Origin: Treponema sp.
GTDB taxonomy: Bacteria; Spirochaetota; Spirochaetia; Treponematales; Breznakiellaceae
Reading direction: 5' to 3'
Assembly: GCA_031266075.1 (NCBI GenBank)
Contig: JAISBS010000091.1
Span: 1 to 44,433 of the forward strand
DNA length: 44,433 nucleotides
In this document: positions 42,470 through 44,433 of the stretch, in pieces
Layout: each line of letters starts with the position of its first letter
Position numbering within the stretch: the stretch's first letter is position 1
Made by a program: the position numbers and the translations under genes
Notes under the pieces: model-generated
What the model was told of the DNA's origin: nothing
Database searches by the model: none
Seen by the model: the letters and a program-made list of their open reading frames with translations, nothing else

Positions 42470-43550
42470 ACAGCCGAAAAAGATATGCGGCGGGCGTTTT
42501 CTTCCCCCGGAAATCCTCATCCGTTAAAAGGCCCTGAATGTCTTTGATCACGGGGCCGGGGGCTCCGGTTTTTTCGAATTCCGCGGGGTCCAGACGGAAG
42601 CCGCGGGCGTTGGCGCTGAAGTAAAGCCTGCCGCCGGGGGCCAGCAGCCGGAGGGCCCCCCGGACAAGGCCGCCGTGATCCCGCTGAATGTCCAGAAAGC
42701 CGGACATTTTTTTTGAATTGGAAAAGGCCGGCGGATCCAGGATGATAAGGTCCCACTGGCGGCGGGCCTTTGCCGCGGCGGGCAGGAAGGAAAGAACGTC
42801 GGCCCGGATAAACCGGAAAGGAGGCAGGAAAGCGCCCTGCCGGCGGCTTTCCAGGAGCGCCTCGGCGGCCACCGGTACTCCGGTAAAACCGTTCAGGGTA
42901 AAATTCTTGCGGCTCCAGGCCAGGTAGGTATTGGAAAGATCCACCGAGTCGATTTCCGCCGCGCCCCCGGCGGCGGCGTATACCGAAAAAGACGCGGTGT
43001 AGCAAAAAAGGTTCAGCACCCGCTTTCCCGCGCTTTTGTCCCGCACCAGCGCCCGGAGCCGGCGGCGGTCGGGGAACAGCCCCGTATCCAGGTAATCGGA
43101 AAGGTTCACCTGAAACCGGAGCCCCCCTTCGTTCACGACCCGGAGGGCGCCGAGGTCATCCATCCGCCGGTACTGGGCCGCGCCCCGCTGATGTTCCCGG
43201 ACTTTGATGAACACCGAATCGCGCCCTATCCCCAGAGCGTCCGCGGCGGCCTCCGCCATGGCTTCTGTCCAGCGGCGTTCATCGTCTTCGTCTTTTTCAT
43301 AGGGCCGTTTGTAGAGGGCCCCCGCCAGCGCGCCGCCGTACCAGTTAAACGCCAGGGGGATTTCGGGAATGTCCCGGTCGTAGAGGCGGAACACATCCGT
43401 TCCGGTCCGCCGGGCCCATTTTTTCAGATGCCGGAACCGTTTCCGCAGGCGGTTGGCCAGCATTTCCGCCTGAGCCAGCGTACGCTGATCCGCCGGCAGC
43501 GCGCCGCCGGGCTCACCGTTCCGGCGCGCCGGGCCGGGGGCCTCAGTCAT
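42468..43550 (-). CDS. RlmK-like 23S rRNA methyltransferase (class I SAM)
   Basis: A 360-residue protein that matches the C-terminal (RlmK) half of the fused RlmKL enzyme, which makes m7G2069 in 23S rRNA. Visible segments are ANRLRKRFRHLKKWARRTG, DVFRLYDRDIPEIPLAFNWY, QVNLSDYLDTGLFPDRR, the SAM motif LNLFCYTASFSVYAA, VDLSNTYLAWSRKNFTLNG, and LIILDPPAFSNSKKM. RlmI is the main alternative but lacks this N-terminal pattern. The start overlaps the rex stop by eight bases, so it is translated together with rex. Ends next to a terminator shared with rpmE. Confidence 0.9.
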   Translation of the reverse strand: MTEAPGPARRNGEPGGALPADQRTLAQAEMLANRLRKRFRHLKKWARRTGTDVFRLYDRDIPEIPLAFNWYGGALAGALYKRPYEKDEDDERRWTEAMAEAAADALGIGRDSVFIKVREHQRGAAQYRRMDDLGALRVVNEGGLRFQVNLSDYLDTGLFPDRRRLRALVRDKSAGKRVLNLFCYTASFSVYAAAGGAAEIDSVDLSNTYLAWSRKNFTLNGFTGVPVAAEALLESRRQGAFLPPFRFIRADVLSFLPAAAKARRQWDLIILDPPAFSNSKKMSGFLDIQRDHGGLVRGALRLLAPGGRLYFSANARGFRLDPAEFEKTGAPGPVIKDIQGLLTDEDFRGKKTPAAYLFRL

Positions 43551-44169
43551 GAAGCATGATGCAGAACATGGCGTAACCGGAGGAAATATCTTCCTTTTGA
43601 ACCATCACGCCGTCAGGGACTTTCAGCTTTACGTTGGTAAAATTCCATATCCCCCGGATCCCCGCCTTGATAAGGATGTCGGCAATTTCCTGGGCAAAGG
43701 AAGAAGGAATGGTGAGAATCGCCGTAGTAACGCCGAGCCGGAGTATCTCCGTTTCCATAGCGTCCACCGAAAGCACCGGAGTCCCATGAACCGTGCCGCC
43801 GGTTTTTTCCGGGTTCTTGTCAAAGGCAGCCAGAATATTCAGGCCGTGGCGCTTTAATTCCTGGTAGCCCAGCAAGGCCGAACCCAGATTCCCCACCCCC
43901 ACCAGCACGGCGTTTCTGGTCCGGTTCCAGCCAAGAAAACACTCAATGGCGCTGATCAGTTCCTCCACCGGATAGCCCTTTTTCGGTTTTCCGGCAACCC
44001 CCGTAATCCCCAGATCTTTCCGCACCTGAATAGGATCCAGATTCAGTTTTTGGCCGATAAAGGTTCCCGAAATGTACTCCTCCCCTTCTCGTTGGAACAG
44101 CCGGATAATATGCAGGTATGATGGCAGTCTGCGAATGGAGGGCGCTGAAGCGATCTTTTGTTTGGTCAT
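43543..44169 (-). CDS. rex: Rex, NADH-sensing transcriptional repressor
   Basis: A 208-residue redox regulator with an N-terminal winged helix (SIRRLPSYLHIIRLFQREG; DPIQVRKDLGITG, then GKPKKGYPVEELI) and a Rossmann domain with GVGNLGSALLGY (GxGxxG) and FDKNPEKTGGTVHGTPV. Rex senses the NADH/NAD+ ratio and represses fermentation and respiration genes. The ATG at 44169 follows AAGGAA. I find no typical TTGTGAA-type Rex operator in the gaps of this window, so its targets are presumably elsewhere. Confidence 0.96.
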   Translation of the reverse strand: MTKQKIASAPSIRRLPSYLHIIRLFQREGEEYISGTFIGQKLNLDPIQVRKDLGITGVAGKPKKGYPVEELISAIECFLGWNRTRNAVLVGVGNLGSALLGYQELKRHGLNILAAFDKNPEKTGGTVHGTPVLSVDAMETEILRLGVTTAILTIPSSFAQEIADILIKAGIRGIWNFTNVKLKVPDGVMVQKEDISSGYAMFCIMLHD

Positions 44170-44213
44170 AGTATTCCTTTGCGTACTAAATGACTAAATT
44201 ACTCAGCTATTGA

Positions 44214-44243
44214 AGAATAGTGGAAAATCCGCGGCCAGGTCAA
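44214..44243 (-). promoter_or_regulatory. promoter of rex-rlmK operon
   Basis: On the minus strand, TTGACC (44243-44238), an 18-base spacer and TATTCT (44219-44214). Transcription should begin near 44207, giving a leader of about 38 bases before the ATG. Confidence 0.7.
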
Positions 44244-44270
44244 GCTTGCGAAACCGGAAACCCCGTCCAC

Positions 44271-44299
44271 TGGAAAAACACCTCAAAATATGGCACAAT
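44271..44299 (+). promoter_or_regulatory. possible promoter of ileS
   Basis: TGGAAA (44271-44276), a 17-base spacer ending in TGG, and CACAAT (44294-44299). Weak by consensus but well spaced, with an extended -10, 38 bases before the start codon. Confidence 0.45.
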
Positions 44300-44336
44300 G
44301 GGGCATTACGGCTTTTGCGGCGGCAGGAGGAACAGC

Positions 44337-44433
44337 TTGTATAAACCGGTGGACCCACGAGTCAATTTTCCCCAACTGGAAGAAGAAGTATTAGCCTTCT
44401 GGGAAAAAAACCACATATTTGAGCAGTCCGTGT
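44337..44433 (+). CDS. ileS: isoleucyl-tRNA synthetase, N-terminal fragment
   Basis: The gene runs off the window after 32 codons. The reading MYKPVDPRVNFPQLEEEVLA, then FWEKNHIFEQSV, matches the N-terminus of IleS of the long (eukaryal-like) type. The start is a TTG at 44337 with a perfect AGGAGG six bases upstream; no ATG or GTG is better placed. Confidence rests on this short N-terminal stretch only. Confidence 0.75.
   Translation, partial: MYKPVDPRVNFPQLEEEVLAFWEKNHIFEQSV

Noticed and set aside
44170-44336. Rex operator near rex
   Set aside because: No palindrome like TTGTGAA-N4-TTCACAA is found in the rex or ileS upstream region.

Overview
The window looks like chromosomal DNA of a GC-rich spirochaete, most likely a Treponema relative (inference). 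Supporting signs are an archaeal/eukaryal-type phenylalanyl-tRNA synthetase beta subunit, a large lipoprotein that joins cadherin-like repeats to a polymorphic right-handed beta-helix, small outer-membrane barrel proteins, and a Rho with a long low-complexity N-terminus. Nearly all of the window is housekeeping or transport genes. The accessory-looking parts are an A/T-rich broken gene at the left edge, a surface-protein locus at 27.8-33.4 kb, and several repeat families in the gaps.

Layout. 1-1.3 kb: a cluster of hairpins, then an A/T-rich DUF2157-like membrane gene cut by an in-frame TGA. 1.4-4.2 kb (minus): htpG and a flavodoxin. 4.3-11.4 kb (plus): a complete phosphate regulon, pstSCAB-phoU-phoB-phoR, behind a phased PHO-box-like array. 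11.4-13.4 kb (minus): tRNA-Phe and pheT. 13.4-14.1 kb: a repeat-rich gap with a predicted three-way-junction fold. 14.1-19.4 kb (plus): a five-gene peptide-type ABC transporter. 19.4-24.7 kb (minus): a tightly packed lrgA-lrgB-aroA-trkA-trkH operon. 24.8-27.7 kb (plus): a membrane pyrophosphatase and an unknown gene. 27.8-33.4 kb (minus): a surface lipoprotein interrupted at an 11-base G tract, followed by two outer-membrane barrel genes. 33.7-36.6 kb (minus): a small membrane protein, a MinD/ParA-type ATPase and lgt. 36.7-39.9 kb (plus): ctpA, rsmE and a WecG/TagA-fold protein. 40.0-42.4 kb (plus): rho and rpmE. 42.5-44.2 kb (minus): rex and an RlmK-like methyltransferase. The first codons of ileS close the window.

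How the genes fit together. The Pst transporter, PhoU and PhoBR form a phosphate sensing and uptake circuit. TrkAH imports K+, and the neighbouring pyrophosphatase carries the alanine signature of K+-dependent enzymes. The surface locus could make a switchable exposed protein: one base lost from, or two gained in, the G tract would join the two halves into a protein of about 1,380 residues.

Repeats are the least explained part. About ten copies of a roughly 40-base palindrome sit at gene ends and supply stop codons or C-terminal codons. Tandem duplications with a 51-55 base period occur at the 3' ends of htpG and rho and just upstream of lgt. A composite repeat is shared between the dpp upstream gap and the lgt upstream gap.
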